The notes under the pieces were generated by a model that was not told where the DNA came from, did no database searches, and was given only the letters and a program-made list of their open reading frames with translations. This document shows positions 30,487-38,901 of a stretch of DNA of 64,000 nucleotides, in pieces. Source of the stretch: Phocaeicola dorei (lineage in GTDB: Bacteria; Bacteroidota; Bacteroidia; Bacteroidales; Bacteroidaceae); assembly GCF_013009555.1 (NCBI RefSeq), contig NZ_CP046176.1, positions 2,759,501 through 2,823,500 on the forward strand, given 5' to 3'. The translations under genes and the position numbers were made by a program. Numbering within the stretch: the first letter of the stretch is position 1; each line of letters starts with the position of its first letter.

Positions 30487-31605
30487 TTATTTTTGTTCCG
30501 CATCCAGCGTTCCAAACTTATAAACACCTTTACGGATTACATTTCCATTCTTGTCAGTCTCCACAAAAGCGCCGTGTTTCTTCCCTTGTTTGAAAAATCC
30601 GTCATAGCGTACTCCGTTCTTATCTTCAAGCACGCCTTTGCCGTCTTCCTTTCCTTTTACGAAATGGCCCTTATATTTGGTTCCGTCAGCCGTGCGCAAA
30701 GTGCCTTCACCGTCGGCCATGTTGTTTTTCCATTCACCTTCATAGTCATCGCCGTTCGCCCAGATATAGTGTCCTTTACCGCTGCGCTGGTTATTCACCC
30801 ACTGCCCTTCATACACAGCACCGTTGGCCCATGTAAAGGTTCCGGTCCCATGCTGCTCGCCGTTCTTGAACTGCCCTACATACTTGTCGCCATTCTTGTG
30901 TACATAAATTCCCTGCCCGGTACGTTCACCGTTTACGTAGTCACCTTCGTAACGGTCACCGCTATTAAAGTAATAAATACCTTTACCATGCTGCACGTCA
31001 TCCTTCCAGTCGCCCACATACTTGTCACCGTTGACATAGTAAAATGTCCCCTTTCCGTCACGTGCGTCATCTTTCCACTCACCTTCATATTTTGACTGGT
31101 CGGGCCATACCATAACGCCCTGTCCGTTTTTCTTGTCTTCTTTCCATTCGCCCTCATATTTGGCTCCTGCTTTCCAGGTATAAGTACCCTTTCCGCTACG
31201 TTTGTCCTGAAACCAGTTACCTATATAAACATCTCCGTTATAATAATACATAGTGCCTTCACCCTGCTGATAGTCGGCAAACCACATACCTTCATACCGG
31301 TTATTATTCATAAAATAATAGGTTCCGCTGCCGTGTTGCTGATCCTGGAACCATTGCCCCACATACTTTTCTCCATCGTGAAACGTATATGTCCCGTTCC
31401 CCTCGCGTTTACCTTTTATATATTCCCCTTCGTAGGTATTTCCGTTCTTGTAGATTGTTTTTCCTTTACCGTTTGGTTTTCTACCTTTCAGCTCTCCGGT
31501 ATATTCGCCCCCGTCTTTAAAAGTATAATTCCCGATTTTTATCTGAGCGGTGGCCAATGTACTGACCGATGCCAAAAGCAATAATATATATACGTATTTC
31601 TTCAT
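30487..31605 (-). CDS. Secreted MORN-repeat protein
   Basis: A 372-residue protein with signal peptide (MKKYVYILLLLASVSTLATA) followed by about fourteen MORN repeats of roughly 23 residues, of the form YEGEW..G...GKG. MORN repeats form extended beta structures that in eukaryotes bind lipids or proteins; bacterial roles are mostly unknown, though some sit beside lipid- or cell-wall-related genes. The repeat array runs almost the whole mature protein with no other domain. It directly precedes the inositol monophosphatase-like gene with a 7-nt gap, suggesting cotranscription. Confidence 0.95.
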   Translation of the reverse strand: MKKYVYILLLLASVSTLATAQIKIGNYTFKDGGEYTGELKGRKPNGKGKTIYKNGNTYEGEYIKGKREGNGTYTFHDGEKYVGQWFQDQQHGSGTYYFMNNNRYEGMWFADYQQGEGTMYYYNGDVYIGNWFQDKRSGKGTYTWKAGAKYEGEWKEDKKNGQGVMVWPDQSKYEGEWKDDARDGKGTFYYVNGDKYVGDWKDDVQHGKGIYYFNSGDRYEGDYVNGERTGQGIYVHKNGDKYVGQFKNGEQHGTGTFTWANGAVYEGQWVNNQRSGKGHYIWANGDDYEGEWKNNMADGEGTLRTADGTKYKGHFVKGKEDGKGVLEDKNGVRYDGFFKQGKKHGAFVETDKNGNVIRKGVYKFGTLDAEQK

Positions 31606-31637
31606 TGGTTCGTTACTTATAATAGATAAGATTTACG

Positions 31638-31663
31638 CCAAAGATACGATTTTCTATCTTTGG
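31638..31663. promoter_or_regulatory. Palindromic pair of -7-like boxes upstream of the MORN gene
   Basis: CCAAAGATA (31638-31646) and TATCTTTGG (31655-31663) form a perfect 9-bp inverted repeat. The minus-strand box reads TATCTTTG and faces the MORN start (31605), about 33 nt away. The plus-strand copy points into the 3' end of the M16 gene. It may be promoter plus operator, or a short hairpin. Confidence 0.45.
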
Positions 31664-31676
31664 ACATGATAGGTTA

Positions 31677-32963
31677 TTACACTTTTTTACCCGCAATGAC
31701 CTCTATTAAGTTTTCTTTGCAGAAATACTTTTGAGCCAATATGCGTATTTCTTCTCTGGTGATTCCCCGGATGGCATCCAGCGAACGGATAAAGAAGCGT
31801 TCGTCCAGCCCTGCCGTTTCTATATAAATCCAGGCATCAGACAAAGAAAAAGGTCCCTCGTACGACCGGCATAAATCGCCCAGCATATAGTTCTTCACCA
31901 TTTCCAATTCTTCTTGAGGAACGAGATCATTACACAATTTGTCCATCTCCCGATAAACTTCTGTTATGATAGAATTCACATATTCATTGGCCGCCTCGGT
32001 ACTGACAGTCAGTATTCCCGTTCCCGGATAGGACACAATGCCTGCGCCGATACCGTATGTATATCCCTTGTCTTCACGGATATTGGACATCAGACGGCTT
32101 CCGAAATACCCTCCGAACAAAGTGACCATGACACGTGCCTTCAAAAAGTCCGGATGATGACGGTCCATTACGAAACATCCCATTTTCAAGGAACTTTGAA
32201 GTGCATCCTCACGTTCTATAAAGATACGCTTTTCTTTGGTGGTAACCGGAGGAACAAGCGTTGTCTTTGCTTTTTCCGTCACTTCCCCCCATTGTCCACT
32301 TCCCAAGTTATCTTCTATACAACGGATAATTTCCGATGTGACCTTTCCCGAAATATATACCGAACAATTACCCGAATGATAATATTTCCGATAAAACGAA
32401 CGGAGCACCTCCGGGGTAATCCGGTCATAATCCTCCGCTACCGCATAGCGCCCGAAAGGATGCTCCGGACCGAACAAGGCTGTATTCAACTGCTTTCGGG
32501 CAATCATTTCCACCCGGGTGCTGTTCACCAGAAATTGCTGTTTGTTCGTATCGGCCACCACGGAAAGTTCCTTTGCCGGAAACGTAGGAGCCTTTATCAT
32601 CTCGGATATGACGGCCAGCGTGCGGGCAAAATATTTATTCAGAGAGTAAAGTGTTATGAATCCATAGTTCACGGAAGAAGATAACTCCAGCCAGGCTCCG
32701 TAATAATCCAATCGCTCCGCAATCTGTGAAGACGTTAAATTTCCAGCTCCCTCACGCAGCATCCTGTTGGCGAACATAGCCTGCAACGGCTGTTCCTGAT
32801 TCCATTGTCCGCCTCCTATCAGAAGATCAAAACGTACAACATCCTCGGTTCCCGCATGAATGATATTCAGAGGCATCCCATTCTTCATCGTCCTCCTGTC
32901 AGGACGGGTTATACTGAATTCGCTTAGTTGGCGGATTGGCGGTGGGGTGGTTCTGTCCAGCAT
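31677..32963 (-). CDS. M16-family peptidase homologue lacking the zinc motif
   Basis: A 428-residue protein with the two M16 (insulinase/processing peptidase) half-domains: the N-terminal core (FDLLIGGGQWNQEQPLQAMFANRML) and the C-terminal R-Y-type substrate region (FGGYFGSRLMSNIREDKGYTYGIG). The expected HxxEH zinc-binding site near residue 65 reads AMFANRMLREG, with no histidines, so it is probably not catalytic. Such inactive M16 proteins often partner an active one, which is not in this window. No signal peptide is seen. Its ATG follows the kdsB stop with no gap, so the two are coupled. Confidence 0.88.
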   Translation of the reverse strand: MLDRTTPPPIRQLSEFSITRPDRRTMKNGMPLNIIHAGTEDVVRFDLLIGGGQWNQEQPLQAMFANRMLREGAGNLTSSQIAERLDYYGAWLELSSSVNYGFITLYSLNKYFARTLAVISEMIKAPTFPAKELSVVADTNKQQFLVNSTRVEMIARKQLNTALFGPEHPFGRYAVAEDYDRITPEVLRSFYRKYYHSGNCSVYISGKVTSEIIRCIEDNLGSGQWGEVTEKAKTTLVPPVTTKEKRIFIEREDALQSSLKMGCFVMDRHHPDFLKARVMVTLFGGYFGSRLMSNIREDKGYTYGIGAGIVSYPGTGILTVSTEAANEYVNSIITEVYREMDKLCNDLVPQEELEMVKNYMLGDLCRSYEGPFSLSDAWIYIETAGLDERFFIRSLDAIRGITREEIRILAQKYFCKENLIEVIAGKKV

Positions 32964-33722
32964 TTACTTCCCCTCCCTCTGTTTTAAAAATGCTTCGGCA
33001 CGTGCCAGATCCTGAGGCGTATCAATGCCTATTGTCTCCACTTCACTGATTCCCACCTTAATAGTATAACCATTTTCCAGCCAACGAAGCTGCTCCAACG
33101 ATTCAGCCAGCTCCAGCGAAGATTGTGGAAGCGAAGTTATTTCTTTCAGTACATCGGCCCGATAAGCATACAGACCGATATGTTTATAGTAAGTATGCTC
33201 TTTCAGCCAGCCTTCCTTCTCCGCGTTACGTTGGAAAGGAATGACGGAACGGCTGAAATACAAAGCATTCATATTCTTATTAACCACCACTTTCGGAGAA
33301 TTTACATTCTCCAAAGCTTCAAACCCGTCTTCGGGAGTGAAAGGTTTCACCAAAGTCGCAATCTGTGTAGCCGAATCTTCAAAGCAAGCTTTCACAGCTT
33401 CAAGCTGTGATCTTTGAATAAAAGGTTCATCACCTTGAATATTTACAACCACATCATATCCTTGTCCTACTTTGGTATACGCTTCATAACAACGGTCTGT
33501 GCCACTTTTATGGTGAACGGAGGTCATGACCACTTTTCCGCCAAAAGCTTTTACGGCGGATTCAATGCGTTCATCGTCCGTCGCTACGTATGCTTCATCC
33601 AATATACCGGCTACTTGTTCATAGACTCTCTGAATCACAGGCTTGCCTCCCAAGATGGCCAAAGGTTTGGCCGGAAAACGTGTTGAGGCATATCTCGCAG
33701 GAATAATTCCAATAAATTTCAT
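32964..33722 (-). CDS. kdsB: 3-deoxy-manno-octulosonate cytidylyltransferase
   Basis: KdsB activates Kdo as CMP-Kdo for lipid A/LPS core synthesis. The 252-residue protein starts MKFIGIIPARYASTRFPAKP, with the nucleotide-binding signature, the GTDRCYEA region and the NIQGDEPFI motif typical of the family. A minus-strand -7-like box TACTTTTG lies at 33749-33756, about 27 nt upstream. The downstream M16 gene begins immediately after its stop codon. It is divergent from the HPPK-like gene. Confidence 0.96.
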   Translation of the reverse strand: MKFIGIIPARYASTRFPAKPLAILGGKPVIQRVYEQVAGILDEAYVATDDERIESAVKAFGGKVVMTSVHHKSGTDRCYEAYTKVGQGYDVVVNIQGDEPFIQRSQLEAVKACFEDSATQIATLVKPFTPEDGFEALENVNSPKVVVNKNMNALYFSRSVIPFQRNAEKEGWLKEHTYYKHIGLYAYRADVLKEITSLPQSSLELAESLEQLRWLENGYTIKVGISEVETIGIDTPQDLARAEAFLKQREGK

Positions 33723-33748
33723 GGTACCATTTCTTTTATATATTCATG

Positions 33749-33778
33749 CAAAAGTAACAAAAACATTTCATACATTTG
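33749..33778. promoter_or_regulatory. Divergent -7 boxes for kdsB and the HPPK-like gene
   Basis: TACTTTTG on the minus strand (33749-33756) and TACATTTG on the + strand (33771-33778) both match TAnnTTTG and point away to their genes with leaders of about 20 nt. Neither has a clear -33 match. Confidence 0.5.
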
Positions 33779-33800
33779 CACCATTAATGCAATAAATGTT

Positions 33801-34175
33801 ATGGACGAACACCATTGTTTGCTTTGTATGGGCTCTAATACAAACCGTTACGCGCAACTCTCGGTTGCACGGGAAGCATTACGTGCCACATTTCCTGATA
33901 TTCATTTCGGCGAGATGATGGAAACGGAAGCTGTTGGCAGCGGCTTTCACTCCCCTTTCAGCAATCAACTGGCCAAATTCAGCACAACGCTTTCACCCGA
34001 TTCTGTTCATGATTTGTTTAAAGAATTGGAACGACGCTGCGGACGGATTCCTGAAGACAAGGCTCAAGGAGTAGTAAAACTGGATATTGACCTACTGGTC
34101 TTTGACAATAAGATATTAAAACCGGAAGATATGGAAAGAGAATATATCCGCCGTGGAATGTCTGTGCTTTTTTAG
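33801..34175 (+). CDS. Short HPPK (FolK)-like protein
   Basis: A 124-residue protein related to 6-hydroxymethyl-7,8-dihydropterin pyrophosphokinase. Recognisable parts are the N-terminal strand with GSN (LLCMGSNTNRYAQL), FSNQLAKFST, LFKELERRCGR, and the metal-binding DIDLLVFD. It is about 35 residues shorter than typical HPPK (near 160) and lacks the C-terminal pterin-site segment with the conserved H-P-R stretch. It may be a truncated or specialised paralogue rather than the working FolK. It stands alone, divergent from kdsB. Confidence 0.75.
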   Translation: MDEHHCLLCMGSNTNRYAQLSVAREALRATFPDIHFGEMMETEAVGSGFHSPFSNQLAKFSTTLSPDSVHDLFKELERRCGRIPEDKAQGVVKLDIDLLVFDNKILKPEDMEREYIRRGMSVLF

Positions 34176-34552
34176 AATTTATACCTTTTATATATTAATT
34201 ATTATTCACCTTGTGATAACCCGCCTCCATATCCCCCTACAGCAAACGATAGTGTTACTGAAAGGGCCAGCCTGACAGGTGGGAAAACAGCTAAGTATCT
34301 TCATTGGCAGACCTAAGGCTTTCTACCAGGAAGGCTAAGGCTTTCCGGCCGTTCTATTTCTATCTCCATAGGCTTTGGAGTTATCTCCATAACCTTTGGA
34401 GTTATCTCCGCAGCCTTTGGAGTTAACTCCATAAGCTTTGGAGATAGAACACAACAGGGAAAAAAGCCTTAACCTGCCAAGAAAAAGAGGTTAGCCTTCC
34501 TTGAAAAAACATTTAATAAAAACTAAAGAACACATTTTTTTCACTTCATCTG
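34176..34552. other. Repeat-bearing intergenic region before the exporter operon
   Basis: About 380 nt without a gene. It holds the 21-nt tandem repeats (34362-34445) flanked by inverted motifs rich in AAGGCT/AGCCTT. The left part (34176-34300) shows nothing recognisable. Confidence 0.6.
34306..34501. repeat. Tandem 21-nt hairpin repeats with flanking inverted motifs
   Basis: Four 21-nt units (34362, 34383, 34404, 34425), each containing CTCC...GGAG arms, CTCCA-N7-TGGAG in the best copies, so each can form a small hairpin. Outside them GGCAGACCTAAGGCTTT (34306-34322) pairs with AAAGCCTTAACCTGCC (34463-34478), and AGGAAGGCTAA (34328-34338) with TTAGCCTTCCT (34491-34501). I know no family for it. 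It lies between a possible gene end and the TetR promoter. Confidence 0.7.
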
Positions 34553-34584
34553 TTTGTTGTTTCCAATGATTCCTTATACATTTG
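34553..34584 (+). promoter_or_regulatory. Promoter of the TetR-exporter operon
   Basis: TTTG at 34553-34556 and TACATTTG at 34577-34584 with a 20-nt spacer, a full Bacteroidetes promoter. The start lies about 30 nt before the TetR ATG at 34621, which excludes the longer frame beginning at 34582. Confidence 0.78.
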
Positions 34585-34620
34585 CGTTTACTAACAACTC
34601 TGTTAAACAAATATGATAAT

Positions 34621-35238
34621 ATGAAAGAAGAAACGAGCAATACAGAACAATCCATACTAAAAGCCGCTGAAAAAGAATTCCTTAAGAAAGGATTCTCCGG
34701 AAGCAAGACAACAGAAATAGCTAAGGAGGCTGGTGTAACCCATGCCATGCTGCATTATTATTTCCGTACAAAAGAGAATCTGTTCAACAAAGTATTTGAA
34801 GAAAAAGCCAAGCAACTGGCCGATACATTCCTTTCTCGTGTAGATGAATCATTGCCTTTTTTGGAGAAAATAAAATGTTTCATTGAAGCACACTTCGACC
34901 TTTTGACTGCTAATCCCGAACTACCTTTATTTATATACAGGGAGATTCTGACCAATGAATGCGGAAAAGAAATTTGCCGTAAAACCTTGTTCCCTAATTT
35001 CCGGTTAGCAATCAGTCTGCTCGACCGGTCACTGCAAGAGGAAATAAAGAAAGGCACAGTACGCCCCGTCAAAGCGGAAGATTTAATGGTCAGCGCCATT
35101 TCACTCAATATCTTCGTCTTTGTGGCAAACCCACTGATACAATTGTTTGTCGAAGAAAAAGGTGAAGAATATCATCAATATATGGAACGCAGAAAACAAG
35201 AAAATGTAGAAATCATATTAAGCAGATTAAGAAAATGA
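34621..35238 (+). CDS. TetR-family transcriptional regulator
   Basis: A 205-residue repressor-type protein. The N-terminal HTH is clear (ILKAAEKEFLKKGFSGSKTTEIAKEAGVTHAMLHYYFRTKENLF, residues about 10-53), followed by a helical ligand domain. It is the first gene of an exporter operon, with its stop overlapping the TolC-like start (ATGA), so it most likely autoregulates and controls the pump. The arrangement recalls E. coli CecR (YbiH) with ybhGFSR. The ligand is unknown. Confidence 0.92.
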   Translation: MKEETSNTEQSILKAAEKEFLKKGFSGSKTTEIAKEAGVTHAMLHYYFRTKENLFNKVFEEKAKQLADTFLSRVDESLPFLEKIKCFIEAHFDLLTANPELPLFIYREILTNECGKEICRKTLFPNFRLAISLLDRSLQEEIKKGTVRPVKAEDLMVSAISLNIFVFVANPLIQLFVEEKGEEYHQYMERRKQENVEIILSRLRK

Positions 35239-36533
35239 AAAGGTTATTCATTCTCACAACCTTTCTTCTTGGCATCAGTCCCATTTGTTTGAATGCACAG
35301 GAACTCACGCTGGAAGAGTGTCAGCAGCAAGCCCGGGCACATTATCCGCTGATTAAACGATACGGGCTGATTGAAAAGACGAAAGAATACAATATCTCTA
35401 ACGCTGACAAGGGTTATCTGCCGCAAGTTTCATTATCCGCCAAAGCCAGTTATCAATCGGATGTAACGGAAATACCCGTTGACCTACCCGGAATTGATAT
35501 TCGCGGTATGCGCAAGGATCAATACCAGGCTATGCTGCAACTGGACCAAGTAGTATGGGACGGTGGTAACATCCGGGCACGGAAAGAGGTAACCCGTGCC
35601 ACATCCGAAGTGGACAAACAGAAACTGGAAGTGGACATGTATGCCATCAACGAACGGGTAAACCAACTTTTTTTTGGTATCCTGTTATTGAAAGAGCAAT
35701 TGAAGCAAAACCAGCTTATGCAGGAAGAATTACAAAGGAATTATGACAACGTTACAGCGTATGTAAAGAATGGTATTGCCAATCAAGCTGATTTGGATGC
35801 TGTAAAAGTGGAACAATTGAACAACATACAGCAACGTCATACTCTGGAAGCCACATATCGTGCTTACAGCGAGATGTTGAAGATCATGATTAACCACCCT
35901 ACTCCTTTAACCGGGAACACACTAAAGAAACCAGATGTAAATGCCTTATTATATAAAGGAGAAGCCTATTCTGCAGAATTCATCCGACGTCCGGAACTTA
36001 ACTTGTTTGCGGCACAGAATCAGCAACTGGAGGCGCAACGTAAACAACTTACCGCCAAGAACCTGCCTAGGTTAGGCGTATTTGTACAAGGAGCATACGG
36101 CAACCCGGGACTGAATATGCTGAAAAATGAATTTTCGGCCTATTACGTAGCAGGCGTACGCCTTTCCTGGAACTTCAGTAACCTATATACTCGTAAGAAT
36201 GAATCTCGCCAATTAATACTGAATCAACAAGATGTGAACGTACAGAAAGAAACGTTTTTGTTTAACACTCATCTGGAAATCACTCAAAACAACAGTGAAA
36301 TTAAAAAACTGACGGAACTGATGAAGAACGATGAGGAGATTATCACCCTACGTAACAACATTAAAAAATCAGCCCAAGCAAAAGTCGCCAACGGAACACT
36401 GACCGTTACAGAAATGCTACGTGAAGTAACAGCCGAGAACATTGCCAGGCAGAATAAGATTCTGCATGAAATTCATTTATTATCAGCCATTTACGAATTA
36501 AAATATACAACAAACCAATATGAGAACAAATAA
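35235..36533 (+). CDS. TolC-family outer-membrane efflux protein
   Basis: A 432-residue outer-membrane channel with signal peptide (MKRLFILTTFLLGISPICLNA, then QELTLEECQQQA) and the two internal repeats of long coiled helices typical of TolC/OEP proteins (LTLEECQQQARAHYPLIKRYGL; EVDMYAINERVNQLFFGILLL; YVKNGIANQADLDAVKVEQL). It would form the exit duct of the tripartite exporter encoded with it. It overlaps tetR by 4 nt and the adaptor gene by 14 nt. Confidence 0.93.
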   Translation: MKRLFILTTFLLGISPICLNAQELTLEECQQQARAHYPLIKRYGLIEKTKEYNISNADKGYLPQVSLSAKASYQSDVTEIPVDLPGIDIRGMRKDQYQAMLQLDQVVWDGGNIRARKEVTRATSEVDKQKLEVDMYAINERVNQLFFGILLLKEQLKQNQLMQEELQRNYDNVTAYVKNGIANQADLDAVKVEQLNNIQQRHTLEATYRAYSEMLKIMINHPTPLTGNTLKKPDVNALLYKGEAYSAEFIRRPELNLFAAQNQQLEAQRKQLTAKNLPRLGVFVQGAYGNPGLNMLKNEFSAYYVAGVRLSWNFSNLYTRKNESRQLILNQQDVNVQKETFLFNTHLEITQNNSEIKKLTELMKNDEEIITLRNNIKKSAQAKVANGTLTVTEMLREVTAENIARQNKILHEIHLLSAIYELKYTTNQYENK

Positions 36534-37416
36534 ATATATCTTGCTTGCCGCCACTCTGTTCGGTTTATCCTCTTGCGGAAACAAGAAAGGCGACTATGAT
36601 GCATCAGGCACATTTGAAGCTACCGAAGTAATTGTATCCTCCGAAGCCAATGGCAAGATCATGCAATTCAATATAGAAGAAGGACAGTTATTAAAGGCCG
36701 ATGAAGAAGTGGGGTGTATAGATACCTTACAACTCTATTTAAAAAAGATGCAGTTACTGGCCAGCGGTAAAGCGATAGCCAGCAAAAGCACGGACATCAA
36801 TAAACAGATAGCTGCCACAAAAGAACAAATCGGCAAAGCCGAATATGAAAGAAAACGCACAGAAAACTTGCTGAAGGAAAATGCCGCCACCCAAAAGCAA
36901 ATAGATGATATTGACTCCCAGATTGCCGTTCTGAAAAAACAGTTGGAAGCACAGATCTCTACGCTTCAACGCGGCAATGCCAGTATCACAGAAGAAAGCT
37001 CGGCCTACGAAATACAAGTAGCCCAACTGGATGACCAGCTTCGCAAATGTCACATTACCAGTCCGATTTGCGGAACAGTACTGGCCAAATATGCCGAAGC
37101 CGGGGAACTGGCCACGCAAGGAAAACCTTTATTTAAAGTGGCGGATGTGCAACATCTTTTTTTACGCGCCTATATCACCGCCGATCAATTATCTCAACTG
37201 AAATTAGGAGATAAAGTAAAAGTGTTTTCTGATTTAGGAGAAGATGACCGCCGGGAATACGAAGGGACAATCACCTGGATTTCAGACAAATCGGAATTCA
37301 CCCCTAAAACAATCCAGACACGTGACGAACGCGCCAATCTGGTATACGCCACAAAAATAGCAGTAAAGAATGACGGATACATCAAGATAGGCATGTACGG
37401 AGAAATGAAGAAATAA
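36520..37416 (+). CDS. HlyD/YbhG-type membrane fusion lipoprotein
   Basis: A 298-residue periplasmic adaptor. The N-terminus is a lipoprotein signal (LFGLSSCGNKK, Cys20 as lipid site), followed by a barrel/lipoyl half (IVSSEANGKIMQFNIEEGQLL), a long helical hairpin (about 85-150, KQIAATKEQIGKAEYERKRTENLL), the second lipoyl half (ITSPICGTVLAKYAEAGELA) and a beta-barrel domain. It bridges the TolC-like channel and the ABC transporter. It overlaps the tolC-like gene and sits 8 nt before the ATPase gene. Confidence 0.92.
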   Translation: MRTNKYILLAATLFGLSSCGNKKGDYDASGTFEATEVIVSSEANGKIMQFNIEEGQLLKADEEVGCIDTLQLYLKKMQLLASGKAIASKSTDINKQIAATKEQIGKAEYERKRTENLLKENAATQKQIDDIDSQIAVLKKQLEAQISTLQRGNASITEESSAYEIQVAQLDDQLRKCHITSPICGTVLAKYAEAGELATQGKPLFKVADVQHLFLRAYITADQLSQLKLGDKVKVFSDLGEDDRREYEGTITWISDKSEFTPKTIQTRDERANLVYATKIAVKNDGYIKIGMYGEMKK

Positions 37417-37424
37417 ATAAGACA

Positions 37425-38879
37425 ATGGATTATATCGTTTCTGTCAAAGGAGTTAGCAAAAGTTACGGTGAAGTTCAAGCCCTGAAAGATGTATGCTTTG
37501 AGGTGAAACCGGGAGAAATCTTCGGGCTTATCGGACCGGACGGTGCAGGAAAGACTACTCTTTTCCGCATTCTCACCACACTGGTGCTAGCCGATGAAGG
37601 GAAAGCGGAAGTCTGCGGGCAGGATGTGGTGAAGAATTACAAAGAGATACGCCGGCAGGCAGGATATATGCCGGGACGTTTTTCCTTATACCAGGATTTG
37701 TCCGTAGAAGAGAATCTCACTTTCTTTGCCACGCTTTTCAATACCACTATCCGGGAGAACTACGCATTGGTAAAGGATATCTACCAACAAATAGAACCTT
37801 TCAAACACCGGCGTGCCGGAAAACTATCCGGCGGTATGAAACAAAAACTGGCTCTGAGTTGTGCACTGATTCACAGGCCTTCCATTCTGTTCTTGGACGA
37901 ACCTACCACCGGTGTGGACCCTGTATCCAGAAAGGAGTTCTGGGACATGCTGCTGAAATTGAAACAAGAAGGTCTTACCATCATTGCGGCAACGCCTTAC
38001 CTGAACGAGATGAAATGCTGTGACCGTATTGCATTTATTCGTGAAGGAAAGATTCAAGGCATTGACACTCCGGACCGTATTCTTCAACAGTTCAGTTCGA
38101 TCCTTTCTCCTGAAGGGCTGTCTTTTAATGAACCGCAAGTCACCGGACGATACGCCATAGAGGTAGAAGGCTTGACCAAACAATTCGGCAACTTCACTGC
38201 AGTGGACCATATCTCATTCAAAGTGAAACAGGGAGAGATTTTTGGTTTCCTAGGTGCTAATGGCGCCGGAAAAACAACAGCCATGCGCATGTTATGCGGT
38301 TTATCACAACCTACCGGGGGAAAAGGTACAGTAGCGGGCTTTGACATAGCCACGCAATACGAGCAGGTTAAAAAGAAGATCGGATATATGAGCCAGAAGT
38401 TCTCACTGTATGAAGATTTAAAAGTATGGGAAAACATCCGGCTATATGCAGGGATTTATGGAATGAGCGACAAGGAGATCGCTGAGAAAACAGACAAGGT
38501 GCTGGAACAATTAGGACTCTTGAATGAGAAAAACACATTGGTTCGGTCACTTCCCTTGGGATGGAAACAAAAGCTGGCTTTCTCGGTAGCTATTTTCCAT
38601 GAGCCGAAGATCGTTTTTCTGGATGAACCGACAGGAGGGGTAGACCCTGCCACACGCCGGCAGTTCTGGGAATTGATTTATCAGGCGGCAGAACGGGGAA
38701 TCACCGTCTTCGTTACCACCCACTATATGGATGAAGCGGAATACTGTAACCGGATTTCAATGATGGTGGATGGAAAAATCGAAGCGCTGGACACCCCACA
38801 ACGGTTAAAAGAACGGTTCCATGCCCAAGATATGGATGAAGTATTCAGACAATTGGCACGCAAGGCCGTAAGAAGTTGA
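37425..38879 (+). CDS. Double ABC ATPase of a drug-type exporter (YbhF-like)
   Basis: A 484-residue fusion of two nucleotide-binding domains. Domain 1: Walker A GPDGAGKTT (37-45), signature LSGGMKQK, Walker B ILFLDEPTTGVD. Domain 2: Walker A GANGAGKTT (277-285), Walker B IVFLDEPTGGVD, H-loop VTTHYMD. The second signature reads LPLGWKQK instead of LSGGQ, so one of the two ATP sites is asymmetric. E. coli YbhF has the same double-ATPase layout. In domain 1 the H-loop region reads AATPYLNE, without a histidine, another sign that the two sites differ. Confidence 0.93.
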   Translation: MDYIVSVKGVSKSYGEVQALKDVCFEVKPGEIFGLIGPDGAGKTTLFRILTTLVLADEGKAEVCGQDVVKNYKEIRRQAGYMPGRFSLYQDLSVEENLTFFATLFNTTIRENYALVKDIYQQIEPFKHRRAGKLSGGMKQKLALSCALIHRPSILFLDEPTTGVDPVSRKEFWDMLLKLKQEGLTIIAATPYLNEMKCCDRIAFIREGKIQGIDTPDRILQQFSSILSPEGLSFNEPQVTGRYAIEVEGLTKQFGNFTAVDHISFKVKQGEIFGFLGANGAGKTTAMRMLCGLSQPTGGKGTVAGFDIATQYEQVKKKIGYMSQKFSLYEDLKVWENIRLYAGIYGMSDKEIAEKTDKVLEQLGLLNEKNTLVRSLPLGWKQKLAFSVAIFHEPKIVFLDEPTGGVDPATRRQFWELIYQAAERGITVFVTTHYMDEAEYCNRISMMVDGKIEALDTPQRLKERFHAQDMDEVFRQLARKAVRS

Positions 38880-38901
38880 AAAAGAGATAGAGAAAAAGAG
38901 A

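Noticed and set aside
30382..31095. A long + strand frame opposite the MORN gene
   Set aside because: It arises from the repetitive codons of the MORN array and has no start signals or recognisable domain.
34362..34445. CRISPR array
   Set aside because: The 21-nt units are adjacent without unique spacers and there are no cas genes.
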